NCBI GenBank assembly: GCA_013298455.1
Contig: JAAFHR010000038.1
Span: 1 to 13,357, forward strand
DNA length: 13,357 bases
Source of the DNA: Betaproteobacteria bacterium
GTDB lineage: Bacteria; Pseudomonadota; Gammaproteobacteria; Burkholderiales; Casimicrobiaceae
Direction: 5' to 3'
The notes below the pieces were generated by a model. The model was given only the letters and a program-made list of their open reading frames with translations, did no database searches and had not been told where the DNA came from. Positions within the stretch are counted from its first letter, which is position 1. The number at the start of each line of letters is the position of its first letter. The translations under genes and the position numbers were made by a program. Shown here piece by piece: positions 1-6,620 of the stretch.

Positions 1-335
1 CTTTTCCGCCGACTCGTCGTTGCAAATGCTCGCAATAGCCAGCTATTGCTGCGCTTTGCGCCTAGATTCGACGAAAAATCCATCGTTTTTATTAGTCGCA
101 TCAATTCCGCAACACTACACTAGCGCTGGTTTCGGCAGACGGAGTTGGCGTGCGTCCGCACTATCAGCTTTAGTTGTTTTCTCATTGCTCTGATTGGGCT
201 ACAGGAGAATTCAAAACAATTTCGATTAATTGTATTAATTGCTCTAAGCCCTTAATTCGCTTGGCTTTTAAAGAATTAGCTGCGCGTTGATACTCCGCCC
301 AGAATCGCTCGCTTGGGATTACTATTCCCAGCATC
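1..335. other. Intergenic region with a small palindrome; no convincing gene
   Basis: No gene is supported here. Positions 32-49 form a perfect 8-bp inverted repeat (GCAATAGC, CA, GCTATTGC) inside a sequence that resembles common betaproteobacterial intergenic repeats. Positions 180-280 are clearly AT-richer than the rest of the window and include a 6-bp inverted repeat (ACAATT at 216-221, AATTGT at 228-233). A 5-bp inverted repeat (TGGGA 314-318, TCCCA 326-330) lies just before the protease start. A 61-codon minus-strand reading frame (182-367) is possible but weak, because it has no ribosome binding site. The gene upstream of this window is not visible. Confidence 0.5.
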
Positions 336-1223
336 ATGGACGAGCGTCGCACGACCCAAGCAGACATCGAGCCCGCAGCGGTCGCTCCGTCACGTCGCGA
401 GCGTTTTTCGCAGCGCTTTAACGCACTCTACGCGCGCTATCCGCTGCGATTGACTGCACTGACCGCCATCGTCTCGGCCGTCGCGGTACTCTCGATGTAT
501 CACGCGCTCTTCGCGTCGCGCGGTGCAATGAAACTGACGCAAGAGGACATCGATGCAGCCGTTCAACACACGCTGACTGAAACGGTGTTGCCTTCGCCGG
601 CCGTCCGTGCGTATGAAACGATTTTGCCCTCGGTCGTTCGGATCGAAAGCTTCATCACCGATCCGAAAACCAACGAGGAAAAAGAGCACGGCGTGGGCAC
701 TGGCGTGGTGATCGTCAACGACGGCACGATCCTCACCAATTTGCATGTCGTGCAGGGCGCTGAGCGCATTCAGATTACGTTTATGGACGGCCACAAAACC
801 GTCGGCATCTTGCAGGGTGTGCGCCCGGAGCACGATCTAGCAGTGCTTCGCGCCAAGGTGATCCCTGATGATTTGTTTGCGGCCACCATGGCGAGCACCG
901 CAGATTTGCGGCCTGGTGATCATGTGTTCGCGGTGGGCTTTCCGTTCGGGATTGGGCCGTCGGTCAGCGGCGGCATCGTCTCGGGCTTGAAGCGCGAATT
1001 CAAGTCGCCCGAGGGCGGCCATTCGATGAGCAATTTGATTCAGTTTGATGCCGCTGCTAACCCCGGAAATTCGGGCGGCCCCTTGGTCACCGCGAGTGGC
1101 GAAGTGGTGGGTATCGTCACCGCGATTTTGAATCCCAACGAAGATCAGCGTACGTTTGTTGGGATTGGGTTTGCGGTGCCGATTGAGAATGCGGCGAGCG
1201 CGGTTGGGTTGGCGCCGTTTTAA
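336..1223 (+). CDS. Membrane-anchored trypsin-like serine protease (S1C/HtrA type, no PDZ)
   Basis: This 295-residue protein carries a complete chymotrypsin-fold triad in HtrA/DegP-type sequence contexts: His137 in TNLHVV, Asp167 in EHDLAVL and Ser246 in GNSGGPL. An Arg-rich N-terminus is followed by one hydrophobic segment (about residues 38-58), which suggests an uncleaved anchor with the protease domain (about 90-290) in the periplasm. The protein ends right after the protease domain, so the PDZ domains of DegP, DegQ and DegS are absent. By family it should cleave misfolded or regulatory envelope proteins; the substrate is unknown. It precedes the MoxR operon but is separated from it by a 237-nt gap with a repeat. 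No good Shine-Dalgarno sequence lies before ATG 336. This start is kept because it gives a positive N-terminus ahead of the membrane segment, but it remains uncertain. Confidence 0.88.
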   Translation: MDERRTTQADIEPAAVAPSRRERFSQRFNALYARYPLRLTALTAIVSAVAVLSMYHALFASRGAMKLTQEDIDAAVQHTLTETVLPSPAVRAYETILPSVVRIESFITDPKTNEEKEHGVGTGVVIVNDGTILTNLHVVQGAERIQITFMDGHKTVGILQGVRPEHDLAVLRAKVIPDDLFAATMASTADLRPGDHVFAVGFPFGIGPSVSGGIVSGLKREFKSPEGGHSMSNLIQFDAAANPGNSGGPLVTASGEVVGIVTAILNPNEDQRTFVGIGFAVPIENAASAVGLAPF

Positions 1224-1260
1224 TGAAGCGGACACCGTGAAGCAGAACGGGCTCGAAGTT

Positions 1261-1389
1261 GCTCCCTCTCCCGCGGGCGGGAGAGGGTTGGGGTGAGGGT
1301 GCACGTCATTGGAGAGAACGGTTGACATGGCTTGCGCCGCAACGACACCCTCATCCCCAACCCTTCTCCCGCCTGCGGGAGAAGGGGGC
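1261..1389. repeat. Paired palindromic intergenic repeat (CCCTCTCC/GGGAGAGGG family)
   Basis: Two GC-rich arms face each other: 1261-1302 (CCCTCTCCCGCGGGCGGGAG, then GGGTTGGGGTGAGGG) and 1346-1389, which is close to its reverse complement. Each arm is itself a short palindrome around CCCGC/GCGGG. The right arm matches 12301-12342 over 42 nt. Transcribed, the pair would form a strong stem and may affect termination or RNA stability between the protease gene and moxR. Short open frames over it, such as 1259-1471, are translations of the repeat and not genes. Confidence 0.9.
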
Positions 1390-1460
1390 AGTCGGTGGTT
1401 CGGGCGGTCGCGTTTGTTGGTGCTACGTTGAACCAGAGCTTTTAGTTTTTTGGAGTCCCT

Positions 1461-2459
1461 ATGAACCTTGACAACGCAGCGCTCATGGAGCGCATCCTCT
1501 ACGAAGTGAAACGGGTCGTCGTGGGGCAAGACAAATTCCTTGAACGCGTGATGATCGCGCTCTTAGCGCAGGGCCATTTGCTGGTCGAAGGCGTCCCTGG
1601 GCTCGCCAAAACGCTCACCGTGAAAACGCTTGCAAACACCATCAACGGCTCGTTTAAGCGCATCCAGTTCACGCCCGATTTAGTGCCTGCCGATCTCATC
1701 GGCACGCGAATTTTTAATCAAAAAACGAGCGAATTTGCGACCTCACTGGGTCCGGTGTTTGCGAATTTATTGCTCGCCGACGAAATCAATCGAGCTCCAG
1801 CTAAAGTGCAAAGTGCACTCCTCGAAGTGATGCAGGAGCGGCAAGTCACCATCGCGGGTGTTTCGCATGCTGTGCCCAAACCGTTCGTGGTCATGGCCAC
1901 ACAAAATCCGATTGAAACCGAGGGCACGTATCCATTGCCCGAAGCACAGGTGGATCGCTTCATGATGAAAGTGCTCGTGGATTACCCAACGAGTGATGAA
2001 GAGTTTGTGATCGTGCAGCGCGTGACTGGCGAGCGACTGGATTTAACGCCCGTGGCATCGCTTGAGGATTTGCAAGCGTTGCAACAGCAATGCCAAAACG
2101 TCTACGTTGATCCTGCGCTTATTCGTTATGCCGTGAAATTGGTGGCCGCCACGCGCGAGCCCGCCAGCGCGGGGCTCGGTGAATTCAAAAAATTCATCAC
2201 CTACGGCGCGTCACCGCGCGGCACCATTTGCCTCGTCGAAGCAGCGCGTGCTTTGGCGCTGATGCGCGGCCGAAACTATGTGCTCTCCGAGGACATGACC
2301 GAGATCGTGCACGACGTGCTCCGGCATCGCTTGGTGCTGTCGTACGAAGCGCTGTCTGAAGGTATGAGCGCCGACGCGATCCTCTCGAAAATCATGACGA
2401 AGGTTGTGGCGCCCGTGAAACTGATGCGCTCGCTGGATGAGCAGTTGAAGGCGGCGTAG
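1461..2459 (+). CDS. MoxR-family AAA+ ATPase
   Basis: A 332-residue AAA+ ATPase of the MoxR family, of the usual length. Visible motifs are Walker A (GVPGLAKT, residues 44-51), Walker B (LLADEIN, 104-110, with Asp107 and Glu108), sensor 1 (ATQNP, 146-150), the MoxR-typical EAQVDRF (161-167), and a sensor 2-like GASPRG in the C-terminal lid. A GGAG ribosome binding site at 1452-1455 lies 5 nt before ATG 1461 and supports this start. MoxR ATPases are thought to act as chaperones that assemble or activate VWA-domain partners, and such a partner is encoded two genes downstream with a DUF58 protein between. The next gene starts 158 nt later, beyond a palindromic repeat, so full co-transcription is likely but not certain. 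The substrate is unknown. Confidence 0.95.
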   Translation: MNLDNAALMERILYEVKRVVVGQDKFLERVMIALLAQGHLLVEGVPGLAKTLTVKTLANTINGSFKRIQFTPDLVPADLIGTRIFNQKTSEFATSLGPVFANLLLADEINRAPAKVQSALLEVMQERQVTIAGVSHAVPKPFVVMATQNPIETEGTYPLPEAQVDRFMMKVLVDYPTSDEEFVIVQRVTGERLDLTPVASLEDLQALQQQCQNVYVDPALIRYAVKLVAATREPASAGLGEFKKFITYGASPRGTICLVEAARALALMRGRNYVLSEDMTEIVHDVLRHRLVLSYEALSEGMSADAILSKIMTKVVAPVKLMRSLDEQLKAA

Positions 2460-2488
2460 TAGGCTTTCAAATGAAGCTATCCAATACT

Positions 2489-2590
2489 GTCATTCCCGCG
2501 AAGGCGGGAATCCATGGTGAATTGATCTGCATTGATCAATTCAAGAGCCACTCTTCAGCGGCGATGGATTCCCGCCTTCGCGGGAATGAC
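2489..2590. repeat. Perfect 27-nt inverted repeat (CATTCCCGCGAAGGCGGGAAT family)
   Basis: Positions 2489-2515 and 2564-2590 are exact reverse complements over 27 nt, separated by 48 nt. Each arm also holds an internal hairpin (TTCCCGC, GAAG, GCGGGAA). This is a widespread proteobacterial intergenic repeat type. It fills most of the gap between moxR and the DUF58 gene and ends 26 nt before the DUF58 start, leaving room for that gene's ribosome binding site. It could attenuate or stabilise the operon transcript. Confidence 0.93.
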
Positions 2591-2602
2591 GTCTCGGCGA
2601 TG

Positions 2603-2610
2603 AGGGTGAG
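2603..2610 (+). promoter_or_regulatory. Ribosome binding site supporting the DUF58 start
   Basis: AGGGTGAG at 2603-2610 lies 6 nt before ATG 2617. It favours this start over the internal in-frame ATGs at 2725 and 2842, which matters because the translated region then includes the whole repeat at 2691-2791. Confidence 0.6.
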
Positions 2611-2616
2611 CGTTCG

Positions 2617-3759
2617 ATGAAGTGGTTTCGCCCGTTCGACCCGCCCGAGACTGACGTGTCGTTGGTGAGGCGTGATCGCGACCTGGTGGGTTCCTCCCCC
2701 TTCAAGGGGGAGGTTAGGAGGGGGATGGTTTTTTGGCGTGGTGGAGCGAAAAACCATCCCCACCCTAACCCTCCCCTTGAAGGGGAGGGAACTTCAGGTT
2801 CCGTCGAATCCACCGAGTCCGCTGCCGCGCTGTTGCAGCGCATGGAATGGACGACATTAAAGCGCCTCGATGGCCTGCTGCAAGGCGACTACCGCACACT
2901 GCTTCGGGGCGTCGGGCTCGATCTGGCTGATCTGCGTGAATACCAGTTGCACGACGACGTGCGCCACATCGATTGGAACGTGACGGCGCGCATGCAAACC
3001 CCCTACGTTCGCCAGTTCAGCGAAGATCGAGACATGAACGCGTGGTTTCTCGTTGATCTCTCGCCGTCAGCAAATTTCAGCTCCGGCGCTCGCAGCAAAC
3101 GCACGCTCTCGATTGAATTCGTCGCGTTGATGTCAAGACTGATCACGCAACACGGCAATCGCGCAGGCTTGATCCGCTACACCACCAACGTCGATACGGT
3201 GATCACGCCGCGTGCTGATCGGGTGCATGTGCTGCACCTGCTGCACCGATTGATGCAGCAGCCACTTCGCGATGCGCTACGCACCAACGCCCCAACGCAG
3301 CTTCATTTGCTCCTTGCCCGCGCAGCCTCAACGATGAAGCGACGCAGTGCCGTGTTTGTCGTCTCCGATTTCATCAGCGAACCGGGCTGGGAAGCCGAGC
3401 TCCCGCGCTTAGCGCAGCGTCATGATGTGGTCGTCGTTCGGATGAGCGATCCGCTCGAAATGAATTTACCCAACATCGGCTTGATGACGCTCGAAGACCC
3501 AGAAACTGGCGAGCAGCTATTCGTCGACACGACCGATCCGGCGCTACGTAAACGATTCGCCGCGTTGCATGAAGCGCGTCAAGCGGCGCAAGATAAAGCA
3601 TTTTCACAAGCGGGGGTGACGGTGATGAATTTGCGCACGGACCAATCGCTCGTTGATGGTGTGGCGGCGTTCATTGCCGAGCGCACCCGCCGTTCACAGA
3701 GCGCTCGCGCGCCGCTCGCACCATCGTCCGAACTTGAAAGTATGAGGCAAGTCGCATGA
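2617..3759 (+). CDS. DUF58-domain protein with a palindromic repeat in its reading frame
   Basis: A 380-residue DUF58 protein, longer than the roughly 300-330 residues I would expect. The conserved part begins near residue 67 (SAAALLQRMEW) and includes the family hallmark around residues 107-134 (REYQLHDDVRHIDWN) and a VWA-like DLSPS motif (147-151; DxSxS metal-site pattern), with a VWA-like fold to about residue 340. No signal peptide or membrane helix is seen, so it is probably cytosolic. In Bat-type operons this protein sits between the MoxR ATPase and VWA genes, as here; its biochemical role is not known. Residues 25-59 are encoded by an inverted-repeat element (2691-2791). Conserved sequence starts right after the repeat and no start codon lies between them, so at least part of the repeat must be translated. 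The gene ends in ATGA, overlapping the next gene by 4 nt. Confidence 0.93.
   Translation: MKWFRPFDPPETDVSLVRRDRDLVGSSPFKGEVRRGMVFWRGGAKNHPHPNPPLEGEGTSGSVESTESAAALLQRMEWTTLKRLDGLLQGDYRTLLRGVGLDLADLREYQLHDDVRHIDWNVTARMQTPYVRQFSEDRDMNAWFLVDLSPSANFSSGARSKRTLSIEFVALMSRLITQHGNRAGLIRYTTNVDTVITPRADRVHVLHLLHRLMQQPLRDALRTNAPTQLHLLLARAASTMKRRSAVFVVSDFISEPGWEAELPRLAQRHDVVVVRMSDPLEMNLPNIGLMTLEDPETGEQLFVDTTDPALRKRFAALHEARQAAQDKAFSQAGVTVMNLRTDQSLVDGVAAFIAERTRRSQSARAPLAPSSELESMRQVA
2691..2791. repeat. Inverted-repeat element inside the DUF58 coding region
   Basis: The left arm at 2691-2734 and right arm at 2749-2791 are near-perfect reverse complements of about 43 nt around a 14-nt centre. Each arm contains a small palindrome (CCCCTTGAAGGGG type). 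The type is normally intergenic and related in style to the CCCTCTCC repeats elsewhere in this window. Here it lies in frame and is translated as a Pro/Gly-rich stretch (for example NPPLEGEG). The left arm also carries AGGAGG (2716-2721) 3 nt before an in-frame ATG at 2725. Confidence 0.93.
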
Positions 3760-4805
3760 GCCCCATCACATTTTTGTGGCCGCAGCTGTTGTGGCTACTC
3801 GCATTGATTCCGCTCTTGGTCGCGCTCTATGTGTGGCTGTTGAAGCGCCGCAAAAAATCATCGGTGCAATACAGCAATTTCGCACTGGTGGCGCAGGCGC
3901 TCTCAAAGCAGCCTGCATGGCGTCGCCATGTGCCGCCCGTGCTGATGCTCTGCGCGCTCGCGGCGATGCTCTTCGCCGCTGCGCGTCCGGTGATGACGAT
4001 TCAGCTGCCGTCAAACAAACAAACCATCATGCTCGCGATGGATGTCTCGGGCAGCATGCGCGCCAAGGACGTTGAGCCGTCTCGGATCGTTGCTGCACAA
4101 AACGCTGCGAAAGCGTTTCTCACTGAATTACCTCGGCATGTGCGCGTCGGCATTGTTGCCTTTGCTGGCAGCGCGCAGTTGGCGCAATTGCCGACCTTGT
4201 CGCGCGAAGATTTGGTGACCGCCATTGACGGCTTTCAGTTGCAACGCGGTACCGCCACCGGCAATGGCATTGCGCTGTCGCTCGCCACGCTGTTCCCCGA
4301 CGACGGCATCGACATTTCGCAAATGCAATGGGGCTCGGGTGCGGCCAGATCGCGCCCATTGGGAGAAGCAAAACCCGAGGTCACAAAGAAGGAACCCGTC
4401 GCCCCCGGCAGCTACACCAGCGCCGCCATCATCATGCTCACTGACGGCCAGAGAACGACCGGCATCGACCCCATGGAGGCCGCCAAAATGGCCGCTGATC
4501 GCGGCGTGCGGGTCTACACGGTCGGTGTTGGCACGGTCAATGGCGAAACGATTGGTTTCGACGGCTGGAGCATGCGCGTGCGGCTTGATGAGGAAACCCT
4601 AAAGCAAATCGCCAACCGAACTGCTGCTGAGTATTACTACGCGGGCACAGCGGCTGACTTGAAGAAGGTCTATGAATCGCTGAGCTCGCGGCTCGGGGTT
4701 GAGAAGCGTGAAACCGAGGTGTCGGCGATTGTTTCGATGATTGCGGCGGCGTTTGCGCTCGTTGCGGCGGGGCTTTCGGTGGCTTGGTTTGGGCGGGTGA
4801 TGTAG
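3756..4805 (+). CDS. VWA-domain membrane protein, BatA-like
   Basis: A 349-residue protein with the layout of the BatA/aerotolerance VWA family: an N-terminal helix (about residues 9-29) followed by a basic RRKK, a second helix (58-77), a VWA domain (about 88-310), and a C-terminal helix (323-345). The metal-ion-dependent adhesion site looks complete: DVSGS (96-100), a Thr in RGTATG (164-169) and TDG (229-231). The domain should therefore bind a divalent cation and a protein partner, probably on the periplasmic side. A polar loop (about 183-220) interrupts the domain. The start overlaps the DUF58 stop (ATGA), which indicates translational coupling. The MoxR ATPase upstream is the likely partner. 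The second VWA protein (BatB), TPR protein and BatD often found in these operons are absent downstream, where a repeat and serS follow. Confidence 0.93.
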   Translation: MSPITFLWPQLLWLLALIPLLVALYVWLLKRRKKSSVQYSNFALVAQALSKQPAWRRHVPPVLMLCALAAMLFAAARPVMTIQLPSNKQTIMLAMDVSGSMRAKDVEPSRIVAAQNAAKAFLTELPRHVRVGIVAFAGSAQLAQLPTLSREDLVTAIDGFQLQRGTATGNGIALSLATLFPDDGIDISQMQWGSGAARSRPLGEAKPEVTKKEPVAPGSYTSAAIIMLTDGQRTTGIDPMEAAKMAADRGVRVYTVGVGTVNGETIGFDGWSMRVRLDEETLKQIANRTAAEYYYAGTAADLKKVYESLSSRLGVEKRETEVSAIVSMIAAAFALVAAGLSVAWFGRVM

Positions 4806-4811
4806 CGAAGG

Positions 4812-4930
4812 CTCCCTCTCCCCTGGAGGGAGAGGGTTGGGGAGAGGGGGAAGTTGGTTCGGAGATCAAACTCTGCGCCTCAAACGACCGTCACCCTCTC
4901 CCCTAACCCCTCTCCCTCCGGGGGAGAGGG
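4812..4930. repeat. Paired palindromic intergenic repeat (CCCTCTCC family)
   Basis: Arms at 4812-4848 and 4894-4930 are imperfect reverse complements (CCCTCTCCCCTGGAGGGAGA type) separated by about 45 nt. The element begins 6 nt after the VWA stop codon, so it probably forms the 3' end of the operon transcript and separates it from serS. The family is the same as at 1261-1389 and 12203-12342, though the sequence is more diverged. Confidence 0.88.
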
Positions 4931-4944
4931 GAACCAGAGCCGCT

Positions 4945-4970
4945 CTGACCGCAATTCTTGACGTTAAAAT
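4945..4970 (+). promoter_or_regulatory. Possible serS promoter
   Basis: TAAAAT at 4965-4970 is a good -10 element and lies in the only AT-rich stretch between the repeat and serS. The best -35 candidate, CTGACC at 4945-4950, is only 14 nt away, which is short. If the -10 is correct, transcription would begin near 4977 and leave about 200 nt of 5' leader before the serS start. Confidence 0.35.
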
Positions 4971-4976
4971 ACGCAA

Positions 4977-5084
4977 ATGAACTCGTTCGCCACTCAGCCC
5001 AATCTCGCTGCGCACCGCGCTGCGTGTCGCGTGCTGATCGCGATTCATCAGGGCGCATTCAGCCGCTCCTCTCGCTCCCGCTAG
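4977..5084 (+). CDS. Possible 35-codon leader peptide upstream of serS
   Basis: An ATG-initiated frame of 35 codons ends in TAG at 5082-5084. Its last seven residues are SRSSRSR: four of them are Ser, encoded by AGC, TCC, TCT and TCC. The stop codon forms the loop of a GC hairpin (5076-5090). A cluster of codons for the amino acid used by the downstream synthetase is the pattern expected of transcription attenuation. Against this, no Shine-Dalgarno sequence is seen, the ATG sits at the predicted transcript start (it would be leaderless), and no strong U-tract follows the hairpin. I do not know of Ser-codon attenuation of serS in proteobacteria, so this is speculative. Confidence 0.25.
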   Translation: MNSFATQPNLAAHRAACRVLIAIHQGAFSRSSRSR

Positions 5085-5090
5085 GCGGGA
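5076..5090 (+). promoter_or_regulatory. Hairpin at the end of the serS leader mini-ORF
   Basis: TCCCGC (5076-5081) and GCGGGA (5085-5090) pair around a TAG loop. The sequence that follows is pyrimidine-rich (CATTTCTCCTTTCTCC) but not a clean T run, so it is at best a weak terminator or a pause site. A ribosome stalled on the preceding Ser codons would cover the 5' arm. Confidence 0.35.
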
Positions 5091-5176
5091 CATTTCTCCT
5101 TTCTCCGCCCTTTCTTTGCGCTGCGGTCTTTGCCGCGCCTTCCCCTTTCACGATTAAATTTTCACGAGACTCGATC

Positions 5177-6505
5177 ATGTTTGACATCAACCTACTTCGA
5201 AACGATTTGCAAGCGACCGCTGCTTGGATGAAAACTGCGCGCGGTTACACCATCGATGTGGCGGCGTTTGAGGCGCTTGAGGCGGAGCGCAAGGCGCTGC
5301 AAATTCAGACGCAAGAATTGCAGCAACTTCGAAACACTTTGAGCAAAGCTGTGGGTCAAGCTAAGGCGCAAAAAGACGACGCGAAAGCGCAGCAATTGCT
5401 CGCCGAAGTCGCCGCTGTTCCCGACAAAGTGAAGGCCAACGAAGCCGCGCTCGCCGCGGTGCAAGAGCGTGTAAATCACATGCTCCTCACCATGCCCAAC
5501 ATCCCGCAAGCGGGCACGCCGCTTGGCAAAGACAGTGATGACAACGTTGAAGTGCGACGCTGGTCGCCTGACAAAAGCGGGCCCAAGGCATTCGATTTTG
5601 AGGTGAAAGATCACGTGGCGATTGGTGAGGCGCTCAGTGCCGGTGGTGCGGGCGCGCAGCTCGATTTCGAGACTGCAGCGAAGCTCTCGGGCGCTCGATT
5701 TGTGGTGATGAAAGGCCAGCTCGCTCGGATGCACCGAGCGCTTGCGCAGTTCATGCTCGATACGCATGTCAATGAGCACGGCATGACCGAATGCTACGTG
5801 CCCTACATTGTGAACGCCGATTCGATGATGGGCACGGGGCAGCTCCCAAAGTTTGAAGATGATTTGTTTAAGGTGCCGATGGCGACCGACGATGGCTCGG
5901 TGAAAAATCGTTACTTGATCCCAACCTCGGAAGTCTCGCTCACCAATTTCGTTCGCGACAGCATCGTCGATGCAGCGGCGCTCCCGATGCGGCTCACGGC
6001 GCACACGCCCTGCTTTCGAAGCGAAGCGGGCAGCGCAGGTCGCGACACGCGCGGCATGATTCGGCAGCATCAGTTCGACAAAGTTGAAATGGTCTACATC
6101 GCCAAGCCCGAGGAATCGGATGCGCTCCTGGAAGAGATGGTGGGCTACGCGGAAAAGATTTTGCAGAAGCTCGAATTGCCGTATCGCGTGGTGCGACTTT
6201 GCACTGGAGACATGGGCGCGGGTTCGGCCAAAACCTACGATCTAGAAGTCTGGCTCCCCGCGCAAAACACCTACCGAGAAATTTCGAGCTGCTCGAACAT
6301 CGAGGCGTTTCAAGCGCGCCGCATGAGCGCTCGTTACAAAAACGCGGCGGGGAAAAACGAACCCGTGCACACGTTAAACGGCTCGGGTTTGGCGGTGGGC
6401 CGTACGCTCGTTGCAATCATGGAAAACTATCAAAATGCCGATGGCAGCGTCACTGTGCCCGAAGTGTTGCGGCCCTACATGGGCGGCTTGACTCGGCTCT
6501 CGTAG
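5177..6505 (+). CDS. serS: Seryl-tRNA synthetase
   Basis: This 442-residue class II aminoacyl-tRNA synthetase charges tRNA-Ser (and tRNA-Sec where present) with serine in the cytosol. Residues 1-105 form the typical N-terminal antiparallel coiled coil (heptad-like, rich in Gln, Lys and Ala) that grips the long variable arm of the tRNA. The catalytic part shows TSEVSLTN (250-257, serine site), motif 2 (from FRSEAG at 280 to RQHQF at 296-300) and motif 3 (NGSGLAVGRT, 401-410). Length and end points match the family. The start at 5177 begins the conserved MFDINLLR; the open frame runs upstream to a TTG at 4958, but those 73 codons do not resemble SerRS. The ribosome binding site is weak. The gene is probably transcribed alone from a promoter near 4965. 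Confidence 0.98.
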   Translation: MFDINLLRNDLQATAAWMKTARGYTIDVAAFEALEAERKALQIQTQELQQLRNTLSKAVGQAKAQKDDAKAQQLLAEVAAVPDKVKANEAALAAVQERVNHMLLTMPNIPQAGTPLGKDSDDNVEVRRWSPDKSGPKAFDFEVKDHVAIGEALSAGGAGAQLDFETAAKLSGARFVVMKGQLARMHRALAQFMLDTHVNEHGMTECYVPYIVNADSMMGTGQLPKFEDDLFKVPMATDDGSVKNRYLIPTSEVSLTNFVRDSIVDAAALPMRLTAHTPCFRSEAGSAGRDTRGMIRQHQFDKVEMVYIAKPEESDALLEEMVGYAEKILQKLELPYRVVRLCTGDMGAGSAKTYDLEVWLPAQNTYREISSCSNIEAFQARRMSARYKNAAGKNEPVHTLNGSGLAVGRTLVAIMENYQNADGSVTVPEVLRPYMGGLTRLS

Positions 6506-6583
6506 ATATCCGGCGAGCGGCCATCGCAATCTGTCTGCGAATCGTCCGCGAGTTGATCGTGCGCCATCGACGGCTTGCTCAAC

Positions 6584-6611
6584 TTGTGCGTGTCTTTGAA
6601 TTCCGCATAAT
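6584..6611 (+). promoter_or_regulatory. Possible promoter of the GGDEF-EAL gene
   Basis: TTGTGC (6584-6589) and CATAAT (6606-6611) are separated by 16 nt. Initiation would fall at about 6618, directly before ATG 6621, where no Shine-Dalgarno sequence is present. Together these suggest a leaderless or nearly leaderless mRNA, although transcription through from serS (115-nt gap) is also possible. Confidence 0.4.
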
Positions 6612-6620
6612 GCAAACTCC

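Noticed and set aside
1322..1350. Consensus -35 TTGACA at 1322-1327 as a moxR promoter
   Set aside because: No -10-like hexamer lies 16-18 nt downstream; the sequence there is the GC-rich right arm of the repeat.
1259..1471. Plus-strand frame of 70 codons between protease and moxR
   Set aside because: It is largely a translation of the palindromic repeat pair, with a chance continuation over the moxR start.
837..1529. Minus-strand open frame of 230 codons
   Set aside because: It is a shadow of the protease and moxR genes plus the repeat between them, with a low-complexity Pro/Arg-rich product.
2541..2843. Minus-strand frame of 100 codons
   Set aside because: It is a translation of the two repeat elements around the DUF58 start; no conserved protein features are seen.
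4958..5176. Upstream TTG extension of serS giving a 515-residue protein
   Set aside because: The 73 extra codons do not resemble the SerRS N-terminus, which begins MFDINLLR at 5177, and they fall in the probable promoter and leader region.
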